A DNA stretch of 14,343 nucleotides from the NCBI GenBank assembly GCA_003152975.1, contig PMBP01000184.1:8283-22625 (forward strand). Reading direction: 5' to 3'. Positions 1-8,020 of the stretch are shown in pieces. The position numbers were made by a program, and so were the translations under genes. Every line of letters begins with the position of its first letter. Position 1 is the first letter of the stretch. The notes under the pieces were generated by a model. That model had not been told where the DNA came from. It saw only the letters and a program-made list of their open reading frames with translations, and searched no databases. This stretch comes from Phycisphaerales bacterium. Lineage in GTDB: Bacteria; Planctomycetota; Phycisphaerae; Sedimentisphaerales; Anaerohalosphaeraceae.

Positions 1-44
1 TCTAATTTCTAAACAAATTGGGAAGCACAAAAAGGGAAATTCAA

Positions 45-56
45 AACGATATCGTT
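45..56. repeat. 12-bp perfect palindrome
   Basis: AACGATATCGTT is a perfect 12-bp palindrome in AT-rich DNA just beyond the terminator of the small minus-strand gene. It could be an operator for a gene left of the window, or chance. The rest of positions 1-61 shows no coding signal. Confidence 0.3.
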
Positions 57-61
57 CGGAT

Positions 62-94
62 CAATAAAAATGCCCGGAACAGATCGGCCGGGCA
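62..94 (-). terminator. Rho-independent terminator of the small minus-strand gene
   Basis: On the minus strand a perfect 7-bp GC-rich stem (TGCCCGG paired with CCGGGCA, positions 94-88 and 77-71) encloses a 10-nt loop. It is followed directly by TTTTTATTG. It lies 45 bp past the stop codon of the 73-residue gene and has the correct orientation for ending that transcript, which supports the gene being real. Confidence 0.75.
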
Positions 95-139
95 CAGGAG
101 AAAGGGGGCATAAAGGAGTTCGTACAGTGACTATGGCGT

Positions 140-361
140 TTATCCCATGCGGACATACTGGTTGTTATCGACATTTAGCAGGGTCAGTCCCATCCGCCGG
201 GCCATCTGCTCACCGACGGAGAGCACTTGGTTCCGAAGGGGCTTGCCGGCCAGGCCGTGCCGGGCCGCCAGCGTTTGGAATCGGTCCCGCATCGTGGAAC
301 TCATCAGCATAAAGTACAGCTCTTCGCAAAACTGTTCGGATCGTGTCGTTTCAATCTTCAT
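140..361 (-). CDS. Small hypothetical protein, 73 aa
   Basis: I do not recognise a family. The product is a 73-residue soluble-looking protein with no signal peptide or membrane segment. It begins MKIETTRSEQFCEELYF, has one Cys near residue 12, is probably mostly helical, and has a basic middle (RHGLAGKPLR). The ATG is preceded at good spacing by a purine-rich GAGGAAAA ribosome-binding site, and a Rho-independent terminator lies 45 bp past the TAA. Together these make a complete small monocistronic unit. It is transcribed divergently from the efflux operon and shares its upstream region, so a regulatory link is possible, but no DNA-binding motif is visible. Confidence 0.6.
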   Translation of the reverse strand: MKIETTRSEQFCEELYFMLMSSTMRDRFQTLAARHGLAGKPLRNQVLSVGEQMARRMGLTLLNVDNNQYVRMG

Positions 362-456
362 GGGTTTTTCCTCGTCTTGAGGTTTCTTGTTTTGTTGTCT
401 TTACTTGTCTTCTCTGACTGGATTGTGACGGAATGCCCCCGCTGGTAACGAAATTT

Positions 457-495
457 TTCCGAACGAGTCGAAATCCGGCGGATTCCGTTCCGAAC
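457..495. promoter_or_regulatory. Repeat cluster in divergent region, possible operator
   Basis: The 8-mer TTCCGAAC occurs at 457-464 and again at 488-495. The copies start 31 bp apart, close to three helical turns. Between them lies a near-palindrome (GAAATCCG-G-CGGATTCC, 470-486, seven of eight positions pairing). A related GTTCCGAT follows at 523-530. The cluster sits between the divergent small gene and the efflux operon, where a repressor or activator of either would bind. Its role is inferred from arrangement only. Confidence 0.35.
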
Positions 496-548
496 AAGAT
501 CCAGTCCGACTCCGTATAGATCGTTCCGATATCCCGACAAATCCCGGC

Positions 549-577
549 TTGCTTTGGGTTATCTTCGTCGGTAGAAT
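549..577 (+). promoter_or_regulatory. Candidate sigma70-type promoter for the efflux operon
   Basis: A weak -35 (TTGCTT, 549-554) is separated by 17 bp from a good -10 (TAGAAT, 572-577, five of six consensus bases). Transcription would start near 584, about 37 nt before the ATG at 621. If real, it rules out translation from the TTG at 549. The -35 matches only three positions, so activator help may be needed. Confidence 0.3.
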
Positions 578-620
578 GCACGCCGGTCGATATCCGGAAA
601 AACCGAGGATCGATCCGAAT

Positions 621-2123
621 ATGGGGATTGATGAGATGAGAGGACTACAACATTTCCATCGCGGGGGTGTCCTGCGAATTGCGTGCGTGATTTTCGCGGG
701 GATTCTCGCAGGATGCGACTCATCTGAGATTGTGTCATCCGCGGACCCGGCGGTAACGCTCCGAACGGTGGTTTTGCAGAAATTGCAGGCGCAGGCGACC
801 AACGCCGCGGCCGATCCGAACTCGACCCCGGCCGTCGTGAACCGATTGACGGTGGAGCGGGCCGTCGAGGAGACGCTGGCCGCCAGCCCGGAGCTGGACC
901 AGATTGCGGCGCGGATGCAGGCGGCTGACGAACTGGTGCGGCAGGCCGAATCGAATTTTTACCCGCGGCTGGTTTTGTCGGAGGACTACAGCACCACGGA
1001 CAATCCCGTGTACGGCATGATGGACATCATCAACCAGCGGCGGTTGACTCCGAACACCAATTTCAATTTCCCGGGCACCCAGCAGAACTGGTCCAGCCAG
1101 ATCCAGGGCCAGTGGATGCTCTTCGACGCCGATACCCGCCTGCACACTCGCAACGCCGCCGAACAGAACCGGCAGGCGACCGGATCGCAACTGGCGGCGG
1201 CCCGCAACCAGATGGTCGCGGCCGTCATCCAGACTTATTATCAGTGGATGCAGGCGATGAGTTTTATCGAGGTGGCGCAGCGGGCGATGGACTCGGCGCG
1301 GACCGACGAGAAGATGGCCCAGGCGCGGCTCGATGCACAGGTCGCCCTCAAGAGCGAGCTGTATCAGCTCCAGACGGCCACGGCTGAGGCCGAAGGCAAG
1401 CTGGTTTCGGCCCGTATCAGCGCGGCGCGATTGCAGGCGGCGATGGAGCGGCTGCTGGCGCGGCGGATCGGTGAATCGGAAACGCCACAGGTAGCTTCGA
1501 CGCCGGAAGAGGCGAATCTGAAGGCCCTGGACCTCAATCCGGACAAACTTGTTGAGCAATCGCTTCAAAGGCGGCCGGAGGTGGCCGCGGCGGCGGCAAT
1601 GATCCGCGCGGCCGACGAGCGGGTGCAGGCGGCGCGGGGCGATCAGGTCCCGAAGGTTTCGGCGCATGCGTGGTACGCGATCGATTCCGAGCAGATGGAC
1701 GCCTCCGAGGATAGCTGGATGGCCGGCATCGCGGCAACCTGGCCGCTGTTTGAGGGCGGGGCCAGTTCTTCGCGGATCCGCCAGGCGCAGGCCGACTTGC
1801 GGGACATGAAACAGCGGGGCCGTCAGGTTGCGCTGGATATCGCACTGGAGGTTCAGCAAAGCGGACTGGCGGTGCAGGAGGCCGCCGAAAAGATCCGCAT
1901 CGCGATGCGGCAGCGCCAGTTTGCCCGCCAGAGTATGGACGAACTTCGTAAGCAATACGAAAGTCAGACGGCGACGGTCGATGCCCTGCTACATGCCGAG
2001 GTTGCGTGGAACCGGGCCGAGGTCGGATACACCGCGGCATTGTTTGAAGGCCGCATCGCCCAGGCGCAGCTTCGACGGGCCCTGGGCCAGTTTGCCAATG
2101 GGATGGAGACAACACAACCATGA
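621..2123 (+). CDS. TolC/OprM-type outer-membrane efflux lipoprotein (OMF)
   Basis: This is the outer-membrane channel of a tripartite RND pump, which carries substrate from the adaptor/pump assembly to the outside. From the chosen ATG the protein has 500 residues, a usual length for the family. A lipoprotein signal is visible: a hydrophobic segment (IACVIFAGILAGC) ends in the lipobox LAGC with the lipidated Cys at residue 32. Two OEP repeats follow, beginning near residues 75 (TVERAVEETLAASPELD) and 311 (EQSLQRRPEVAAAAAMI). Each is rich in Ala/Gln/Arg heptad-like helices that form the periplasmic tunnel. I chose 621 because GAGGA lies about 11 bp upstream. The ATG at 636 would also keep the lipobox, while a TTG at 549 would put an unlikely long extension before it. 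The stop overlaps the adaptor start by 4 bp (ATGA), indicating translational coupling. Confidence 0.9.
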   Translation: MGIDEMRGLQHFHRGGVLRIACVIFAGILAGCDSSEIVSSADPAVTLRTVVLQKLQAQATNAAADPNSTPAVVNRLTVERAVEETLAASPELDQIAARMQAADELVRQAESNFYPRLVLSEDYSTTDNPVYGMMDIINQRRLTPNTNFNFPGTQQNWSSQIQGQWMLFDADTRLHTRNAAEQNRQATGSQLAAARNQMVAAVIQTYYQWMQAMSFIEVAQRAMDSARTDEKMAQARLDAQVALKSELYQLQTATAEAEGKLVSARISAARLQAAMERLLARRIGESETPQVASTPEEANLKALDLNPDKLVEQSLQRRPEVAAAAAMIRAADERVQAARGDQVPKVSAHAWYAIDSEQMDASEDSWMAGIAATWPLFEGGASSSRIRQAQADLRDMKQRGRQVALDIALEVQQSGLAVQEAAEKIRIAMRQRQFARQSMDELRKQYESQTATVDALLHAEVAWNRAEVGYTAALFEGRIAQAQLRRALGQFANGMETTQP

Positions 2124-3337
2124 AACGGATACTCTGTTCGCTGATAAGGGCCGCGTGGTTTGGCCGCAAGATGGTGGCGCTGGTTGCGGTGCTTATCCTG
2201 TTGATGCTGTGGCTGTCGGGCACATTCGTCAGCAAGATCGAAGGAAGGGACCTGCTCGCCAAGCCATCGCCGCCGCCGGGCCTCAAGACCGGGGCCGTGG
2301 AGTTGCGGCAATATCCGCTGACGCTCAAGCAGGTGGGGACAGTCCAGACGCGCGTTCAGGTCGAAGTCGCCGGGCGAATTATGGCGCAGGTTTTGGAAGT
2401 CCCGGTGCAGGAAGGTCAGGCCGTCAACGGTCCGGATGGACAGCCGACGGCATTGGCCCGGCTGGATGGGCGCGACATCGAATCCAAACTCCGGCAGGCC
2501 CAGACGCAAGCCCAGGCCGCCGATGAAGCGATGACCGGGGCCAAGGCGCAGCTCGGCGCCGCGCAGGCCCAGCAACAGGCCGCCGAAGCGCAGCTTGAGC
2601 AGGCTAAGGCCGACCTGCAGCGGATCGAATCTCTGTTTGCCAGTCAGGCCGCGACCGGTCAGCAGCGCGATCATGCAATCTCGCAGCGCGATGTGGTGCA
2701 GGCCAATCTCCGCGCTGCGCAGCAGCAGGCCTCGGCGGCGCAAAGCGGCATCGCGCGCCTTTCGGCGCAGCGGGAACAATCCATCGCGGCCGTCAACGAG
2801 GCGCAGGTGATGCTGAGCTTCACGACGATCTCGGCGCCGATGGGCGGCCGCCTGGTCCGCAAGACGATCAATCCCGGCGACATGATCACGCCCGGTCAGC
2901 ACCTGTTCGTCATCGAAACAACCGCCGAGCCGGAGCTGCACGCCGTTGTGGCCGAGTCGTTGGCGACGAATCTGGTACCCAAGCAAAAGCTGGCCGTTCG
3001 CATCGACGCCCTGAATGCTTCGCTGGAAGGAACCGTCCGCGAGATACTTCCGCAGTCCGATCCCCGCAGCCGTACGATGCTGGTCAAGGTCTCGCTGCCG
3101 ATGCAGCCCGGCCTGATCACCGGCCAGTTCGGTACGCTGGAGGTACCGACGGGAACCTATTCAGCCCTGATCGTGCCGAGCCGCGCGATCCGGCAGGTGG
3201 GCCAGCTCCATTTGGCCGATGCCGTCGATACCGGGGGACTGCCGCACCGGCGATTTGTGACGCTGGGGCCGCAGCACGGCGAGGTCGTCGAAGTCCTCAG
3301 CGGTCTCAAGCAAAATGAATCCGTCGTGGTCCCCTGA
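2120..3337 (+). CDS. RND efflux periplasmic adaptor (HlyD/AcrA family)
   Basis: This is the membrane-fusion protein joining the RND pump to the outer-membrane channel. The N-terminus has one hydrophobic segment at about residues 17-34 (MVALVAVLILLMLWLSG) and no lipobox, so it is probably an uncleaved inner-membrane anchor. A lipoyl-like half (VQEGQAVNGPDG and LARLDGRDI) precedes a long Ala/Gln-rich alpha-hairpin at about residues 116-230. The second lipoyl half follows (ISAPMGGRLVRKTINPGD), then the beta-barrel. The protein has 405 residues and stops abruptly at GLKQNESVVVP, whereas AcrA-type adaptors usually continue for one or more strands. The membrane-proximal domain is therefore slightly short. 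It overlaps the OMF gene by 4 bp and lies 26 bp before the pump gene. Confidence 0.92.
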   Translation: MKRILCSLIRAAWFGRKMVALVAVLILLMLWLSGTFVSKIEGRDLLAKPSPPPGLKTGAVELRQYPLTLKQVGTVQTRVQVEVAGRIMAQVLEVPVQEGQAVNGPDGQPTALARLDGRDIESKLRQAQTQAQAADEAMTGAKAQLGAAQAQQQAAEAQLEQAKADLQRIESLFASQAATGQQRDHAISQRDVVQANLRAAQQQASAAQSGIARLSAQREQSIAAVNEAQVMLSFTTISAPMGGRLVRKTINPGDMITPGQHLFVIETTAEPELHAVVAESLATNLVPKQKLAVRIDALNASLEGTVREILPQSDPRSRTMLVKVSLPMQPGLITGQFGTLEVPTGTYSALIVPSRAIRQVGQLHLADAVDTGGLPHRRFVTLGPQHGEVVEVLSGLKQNESVVVP

Positions 3338-3363
3338 AATGAAATATCGTTGAGATATCCTCC

Positions 3364-6300
3364 ATGAACAACCGGAACACAGAATCCTGTCCCATCCCGG
3401 AACCACAATCGACGGAGATCTCCGGCCGCGACTGGATGACACGGATCATCGAGGCGTTCCTCGGCGGTAACTTATCGCTTGTCCTGATCCTAATCAGTTT
3501 GATCGCCGGGGCCGCGGCCTTGATGATTACGCCGCGCGAAGAAGACCCGCAGATCATCGTGCCGCTGGCCGATGTGATGGTCTCGATGCCCGGTGCATCG
3601 GCCGCCGAGGTCGAGCGGCAGGTATCGACGCGGCTGGAGAAGCTGATGTACCAGATCCCCGGCGTCGAGTATGTCTATTCGATGAGTCTGCCGGGCCAAG
3701 CCATCGTGACCGTGCGGTTTTATGTCGGCCAGGACCTCGAGCGGAGCTGGGTGAAGCTGCACAACAAGATCCAGTCGAATGTCGATCAGGTTCCGCCGGG
3801 CGTTGCGGGTTGGGTGATCAAGCCGGTCGAGATCGACGATGTGCCGATCGTGAACCTGACGCTGTTTAGTCCCAGCTATGGAGACTTTGAATTGCGGCGG
3901 ATTGCCGAGGAGCTGGAGATCCGCCTGCAGGCCGTCAAGAACGCCGGGCGGACTTATGTCGTCGGCGGAAGTCCGCGGCAGATCACCGTAAACCTTTCGC
4001 CCGAACGAATGGCGGGCCACTCGGTTTCGCTGGCGGATATCCAACGGGCTCTTCGCGGCGCCAATGTCTCGCTGCTCGGCGGCGATCTGACCGCGGCCGA
4101 CCGGGCGATCCGTTTTCAGGCGGGCCAATTCCTCACGACCGCCGAGACCGTCGGCAACCTGATCGTCGGCGCCGCCGACCAGCGGCCGGTCTATCTGCGG
4201 CAGGTGGCCGAGGTCCTCGACGGCCCGGCCGACGCGACCAGCTATTCGCGGATCGCGCTGGGGCCCCGGGCCTATACGGAGCTGGATCCGCTGACGATCG
4301 AGTCGGAACTTCCGGAGGGTGTTACGCGATCGGAGGATTATCCCGCGGTGACGGTGGCCGTGGCCAAACGCAAGGGCACCAACGCCGTATGGGTCGCCGA
4401 GGAGGTCAAGAAGGCCGCCGAGGAATTCCAGCGGGAGGTTTTGCCGGAGGGCGTCTATCTGCGGGTCACGCGAGACTTTGGCCACACCGCCGACGAGAAG
4501 GTCAACGAACTGGTCGAGGCGTTGCTGGTGGCCATCGCGATCGTCGTTGCGCTGTTGGCCTACAGTCTCGGCTGGCGCGAAGGGCTGATCATCGCGCTGG
4601 CCGTGCCGATCACCTTCAGCATCACGCTGCTGATCAACCTGCTGCTGGGTTACTCGATCAACCGCGTGACGCTGTTTGCCCTGATCCTGTCGCTGGGGCT
4701 TGTGGTCGATGACCCGATCGTCGATGTCGAAAACATCCACCGGCACTTTGCGATGAAGCTGCTGGACCCTTACCGCGCGGTCGTGCGGGCCGTCAACGAG
4801 GTCCGCCCGCCGATCATCCTGGCGACGCTGGCAGTGATCATCTCGTTTGTGCCGATGTTCTTTATCACCGGCATGATGGGACCATACATGGCACCGATGG
4901 CGATCAATGTGCCGATCGCGATGCTGATGAGTTTGATCGTAGCATTCACGATCACGCCGTGGCTGAGTTATCATGTCCTCCGCAGTTCGGCCCAGCGGCA
5001 GCACGACCGGCAATTCGTCCTCGAAGATTGCAGCATGTACCGCGGCTACCGCTGGATCATGATGCCGGTCTTCGAGCGGCGGTCGCTGCGATGGGGAATC
5101 CTTGGCGCGATCGTCTTGCTGCTGGCCTTTGCCGGATGGCTGGTCATGGCCCAGAAGGTGCCGCTCAAGATGCTGCCCTTTGACAACAAGAACGAACTGC
5201 AACTGGTGCTCGATCTACCCGAAGGCACGACGCTGGAAACGACCGAAGCGGCCGCCCACGCCTTTTCCGATTATCTGGTCCGCGTGCCGGAGGTGACCGA
5301 TGTGGTGACCATCGCCGGATCCGCCAGTCCGATCGATTTCAATGGCCTAGTGCGGCATTATTATCTGCGGCAAGGGCCGAATGTCGCGGATGTGCGATTC
5401 AATCTGGCAGCGAAAAAACGCCGCGCCCAGCAGAGCCACGCCATCGCCTTGCGGCTCCGCAATGACCTCACGGCGATCGCGCAACAACACGGCGCCCGGC
5501 TCAAGATCGTCGAATCGCCGCCGGGGCCGCCGGTCATCAGCACGCTGGTGGCCGAGGTCTATGGCGCGACCGGCCAGCCGTATGGCGAGATGGTCGATGC
5601 CGCACAGCGGGTGCGAACGATTATGGAGGCCACGCCGAATGTCGTCGATGTGGACGATATACTGGTCGCGCCGCAGACGCAATCGCGGTTTGTCGTCGAT
5701 CGCGTTAAAGCCGACCTTCACGGCATCAGCGCCGCCCAGATCGCCGAGACGCTCAACACGGCCGTGCAGGGCCAGGCGGCGACTTCGTTGCGGCTGGACG
5801 ACCAGGTCAATCCCGTCCAGGTCGTCCTGCAGCTTCCCCGCTCCGAACGCAGCCGGGCCGACCGGCTTGGCCAGTTCACACTGCAAAGCCCCGGCGGCGC
5901 GGCGGTTCCGCTGACGGAGCTGGGCCGCTTCGAAGAGACGACCATCGACCAGCCGATCTACCACAAGAACCTGCGGCCGGTTGTGTATGTCTTCGGCGAC
6001 ACGGCCGGCTTGCCGCCGCCGATCGCGGTCTTTACGCTGACCGACAAGGTCAAACAAGACCCCGCTCTGGCCGGATGGACGATCGGCTGGGCCGGCGAAG
6101 GCGAGTGGGAAATTACCATCCGCGTCTTCCGCGATCTGGGTATCGCGTTCGGCGTGGCGGTGTTGGGCATCTATATCCTGCTGCTCTATCAGACGCAGAG
6201 CTACCTGCTTCCGCTGATTCAACTGGTCGCGCTGCCGCTGACGATTATCGGCATCATGCCGGGCTTTTGGCTGCTCAACGGACTTACGGCCAAGCTGGTG

Positions 6301-6687
6301 GACGGCTGGCTCGACCCGGTTTATTTCACGGCGACCGGCATGATCGGGATCATCGCGCTGTCGGGCATCGCGACGCGCAACGCGATTTTGCTCATCGACT
6401 TCGTAGAAGAGCGCAAGGCCGAGGGCAAGCCGCTGGTCCAGTCGCTGCTGGAGGCCGGGGCCCTGCGAACACGCCCGATCCTTCTGACCTCATTGGCGGC
6501 GATGCTGGCGGCCTGGCCGATCACGCTGGACCCGATCTTCTCCGGACTGGCGTGGTCGCTGATCTTCGGCCTGCTGGTCTCGACGCTGTTTACGCTGGTC
6601 GTGGTGCCGATGATCTACTTCATGACCTACGCCCGAAAGTTTCAACCGCGGAAAATCGAATCCGCACAAACCCAAACAAGCTCGTAA
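3364..6687 (+). CDS. RND efflux pump inner-membrane subunit (AcrB/HAE-like)
   Basis: This is the proton-driven pump of the tripartite system. It has 1107 residues, slightly longer than AcrB (about 1050). TM1 is near residues 34-53, followed by a large periplasmic loop with porter motifs (VEYVYSMSLPGQAIVTVRF). A TM2-6 bundle follows, then the second loop and bundle. The TM4 proton-relay pair is present as Asp449-Asp450 in GLVVDDPIVDVENIHRHF. This motif has Pro and Asp where AcrB-like pumps read DDAIVVVENV. In the TM10-like segment GIATRNAILLIDFVEE, Arg1005 occupies the place of AcrB Lys940. The sequence fits hydrophobe/amphiphile (HAE) pumps better than heavy-metal CusA pumps, although substrate cannot be read from sequence. 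The ribosome-binding site is weak. Nramp follows after 18 bp. Confidence 0.93.
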   Translation: MNNRNTESCPIPEPQSTEISGRDWMTRIIEAFLGGNLSLVLILISLIAGAAALMITPREEDPQIIVPLADVMVSMPGASAAEVERQVSTRLEKLMYQIPGVEYVYSMSLPGQAIVTVRFYVGQDLERSWVKLHNKIQSNVDQVPPGVAGWVIKPVEIDDVPIVNLTLFSPSYGDFELRRIAEELEIRLQAVKNAGRTYVVGGSPRQITVNLSPERMAGHSVSLADIQRALRGANVSLLGGDLTAADRAIRFQAGQFLTTAETVGNLIVGAADQRPVYLRQVAEVLDGPADATSYSRIALGPRAYTELDPLTIESELPEGVTRSEDYPAVTVAVAKRKGTNAVWVAEEVKKAAEEFQREVLPEGVYLRVTRDFGHTADEKVNELVEALLVAIAIVVALLAYSLGWREGLIIALAVPITFSITLLINLLLGYSINRVTLFALILSLGLVVDDPIVDVENIHRHFAMKLLDPYRAVVRAVNEVRPPIILATLAVIISFVPMFFITGMMGPYMAPMAINVPIAMLMSLIVAFTITPWLSYHVLRSSAQRQHDRQFVLEDCSMYRGYRWIMMPVFERRSLRWGILGAIVLLLAFAGWLVMAQKVPLKMLPFDNKNELQLVLDLPEGTTLETTEAAAHAFSDYLVRVPEVTDVVTIAGSASPIDFNGLVRHYYLRQGPNVADVRFNLAAKKRRAQQSHAIALRLRNDLTAIAQQHGARLKIVESPPGPPVISTLVAEVYGATGQPYGEMVDAAQRVRTIMEATPNVVDVDDILVAPQTQSRFVVDRVKADLHGISAAQIAETLNTAVQGQAATSLRLDDQVNPVQVVLQLPRSERSRADRLGQFTLQSPGGAAVPLTELGRFEETTIDQPIYHKNLRPVVYVFGDTAGLPPPIAVFTLTDKVKQDPALAGWTIGWAGEGEWEITIRVFRDLGIAFGVAVLGIYILLLYQTQSYLLPLIQLVALPLTIIGIMPGFWLLNGLTAKLVDGWLDPVYFTATGMIGIIALSGIATRNAILLIDFVEERKAEGKPLVQSLLEAGALRTRPILLTSLAAMLAAWPITLDPIFSGLAWSLIFGLLVSTLFTLVVVPMIYFMTYARKFQPRKIESAQTQTSS

Positions 6688-6705
6688 CTGAGGCAACGAA
6701 CGATC

Positions 6706-8016
6706 GTGGCGGAAAAACCGGCGATATCGCCTTCGAAGGAAACCGTCGATCACCAGGTCCAGCGGGCCGCGGGGGCGGTGTTGGACGGCAAGCCCGGACG
6801 CGGTAAGCTGTCACGGCTCTGGCCGTTCCTGGGGCCGGCCTTCATCGCCAGCGTCGCCTATGTTGACCCCGGAAACTTTGCCACCAACATCCAGGGCGGC
6901 GCCTTATTTGGATACCGGCTGTTGTGGGTCATTGTTGCCAGCAATCTGATGGCCATGCTCGTCCAGACCCTCTCGGCCAAGATGGGTATCGCCTCCGGCA
7001 ACAATCTGGCCGAGTTGTGCCGCCTCCATTTTCCCCGCCCGCTGACGCTGTCGATGTGGGTGGTCATGGAGATCGTCGCGATGGCGACGGACCTGGCCGA
7101 GTTCATCGGCGCCGCCGTCGGCTTTCAACTGTTGTTCGGCATCCCGCTGTGGATGGGCGGACTGCTCACGGCCGGGGCAACCATCCTGATCCTGGGCCTG
7201 CAGCGCTACGGCTTTCGGCCGCTGGAAGTGGTGATCTCGTTGCTGATCGGCATCGTCGCGGCCAGTTATCTGATGGAAACGATCCTCGATCGCCCGAACT
7301 GGACCGAGGTGTTCGTCAACGCCGTGGTGCCGCGCTTCGCCGGGCCGGCGAGCGTGGTCGTCGCCGCCGGAATCCTCGGCGCCACGGTCATGCCCCACGC
7401 CATCTTCCTGCACTCGGCCCTGACCCAGGGCCGCATCGTCGTGCGGGATCCGGCCAGGCTGCGGCGGCTCTTCAAGTTTGAGGTGCTCGATGTCACCATC
7501 GCGATGGGCCTGGCGGGGCTGGTCAACGGCGCCATGCTTGTCATGGCCGCGGCCACCTTTCACCACGCCGGACAAACCGAAGTCGGCACGCTCGAAGAGG
7601 CGCATCGCACACTGGAGCCCTTGCTGGGCCGCTTTGCCGGGACCCTGTTCGCCGTGTCATTGCTGGCGTCGGGGCTCTCGTCGTCGGCCGTCGGCACTAT
7701 GGCGGGACAAATCATCATGCAGGGATTCCTGCGGCGGCAGATCGCGCCGTGGCTTCGCCGCCTGATAACGATGCTACCGTCGATCGTCGTCATCGCGATG
7801 GGACTGGATCCGACGCGAGCACTGGTGATCAGCCAGGTGATCCTCAGTTTCGGCTTGCCCTTCGCGGTGATCCCGCTGGTGTGGTTCACCCGCAAACGGT
7901 CGATTATGGGGGTCCTGGTCAACCGGCCCGCGACGACGATCGCGGCCGGACTGGTGGCGGCGGTGGTTGTGGTATTGAACGGCTATCTGCTCTGGCAGAC
8001 CTTGTTGGGAGAGTAA
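6706..8016 (+). CDS. Nramp-family divalent metal/proton symporter (MntH-like)
   Basis: This is an inner-membrane importer of Mn2+/Fe2+ driven by protons. The protein has 436 residues, a normal family length, and about 11 hydrophobic segments. The TM1 metal site Asp54-Pro-Gly-Asn57 (VAYVDPGNFATN) and the TM6 site Met229-Pro-His231 (GATVMPHAIFLHSAL) are both intact. In characterised Nramps the Met selects transition metals over Mg2+/Ca2+. The first 37 or so residues are a hydrophilic cytosolic extension. The start is GTG, with GAGGC about 11 bp upstream. It lies 18 bp after the RND gene and 4 bp before the Usp gene, so it is almost certainly co-transcribed with both. No Mn-responsive riboswitch could fit in the 18-bp gap. 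I withhold the symbol mntH because the specific orthology cannot be shown here. Confidence 0.93.
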   Translation: MAEKPAISPSKETVDHQVQRAAGAVLDGKPGRGKLSRLWPFLGPAFIASVAYVDPGNFATNIQGGALFGYRLLWVIVASNLMAMLVQTLSAKMGIASGNNLAELCRLHFPRPLTLSMWVVMEIVAMATDLAEFIGAAVGFQLLFGIPLWMGGLLTAGATILILGLQRYGFRPLEVVISLLIGIVAASYLMETILDRPNWTEVFVNAVVPRFAGPASVVVAAGILGATVMPHAIFLHSALTQGRIVVRDPARLRRLFKFEVLDVTIAMGLAGLVNGAMLVMAAATFHHAGQTEVGTLEEAHRTLEPLLGRFAGTLFAVSLLASGLSSSAVGTMAGQIIMQGFLRRQIAPWLRRLITMLPSIVVIAMGLDPTRALVISQVILSFGLPFAVIPLVWFTRKRSIMGVLVNRPATTIAAGLVAAVVVVLNGYLLWQTLLGE

Positions 8017-8020
8017 GCCC

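Noticed and set aside
549..620. N-terminal extension of the OMF protein from a TTG start
   Set aside because: It would put 24 extra residues before a normal lipoprotein signal and would start inside the predicted promoter; no ribosome-binding site is visible.
735..1955. Open frame of about 406 codons on the minus strand antisense to the OMF gene
   Set aside because: Arg/Leu/His-rich translation without motifs, overlapping a well-supported TolC-like gene.
3490..5202. Open frame of about 570 codons on the minus strand, antisense to the RND pump gene
   Set aside because: It is a shadow of a GC-rich gene: Arg/Asp/His/Gln-rich composition, no family pattern, and full overlap with an unmistakable RND coding sequence.
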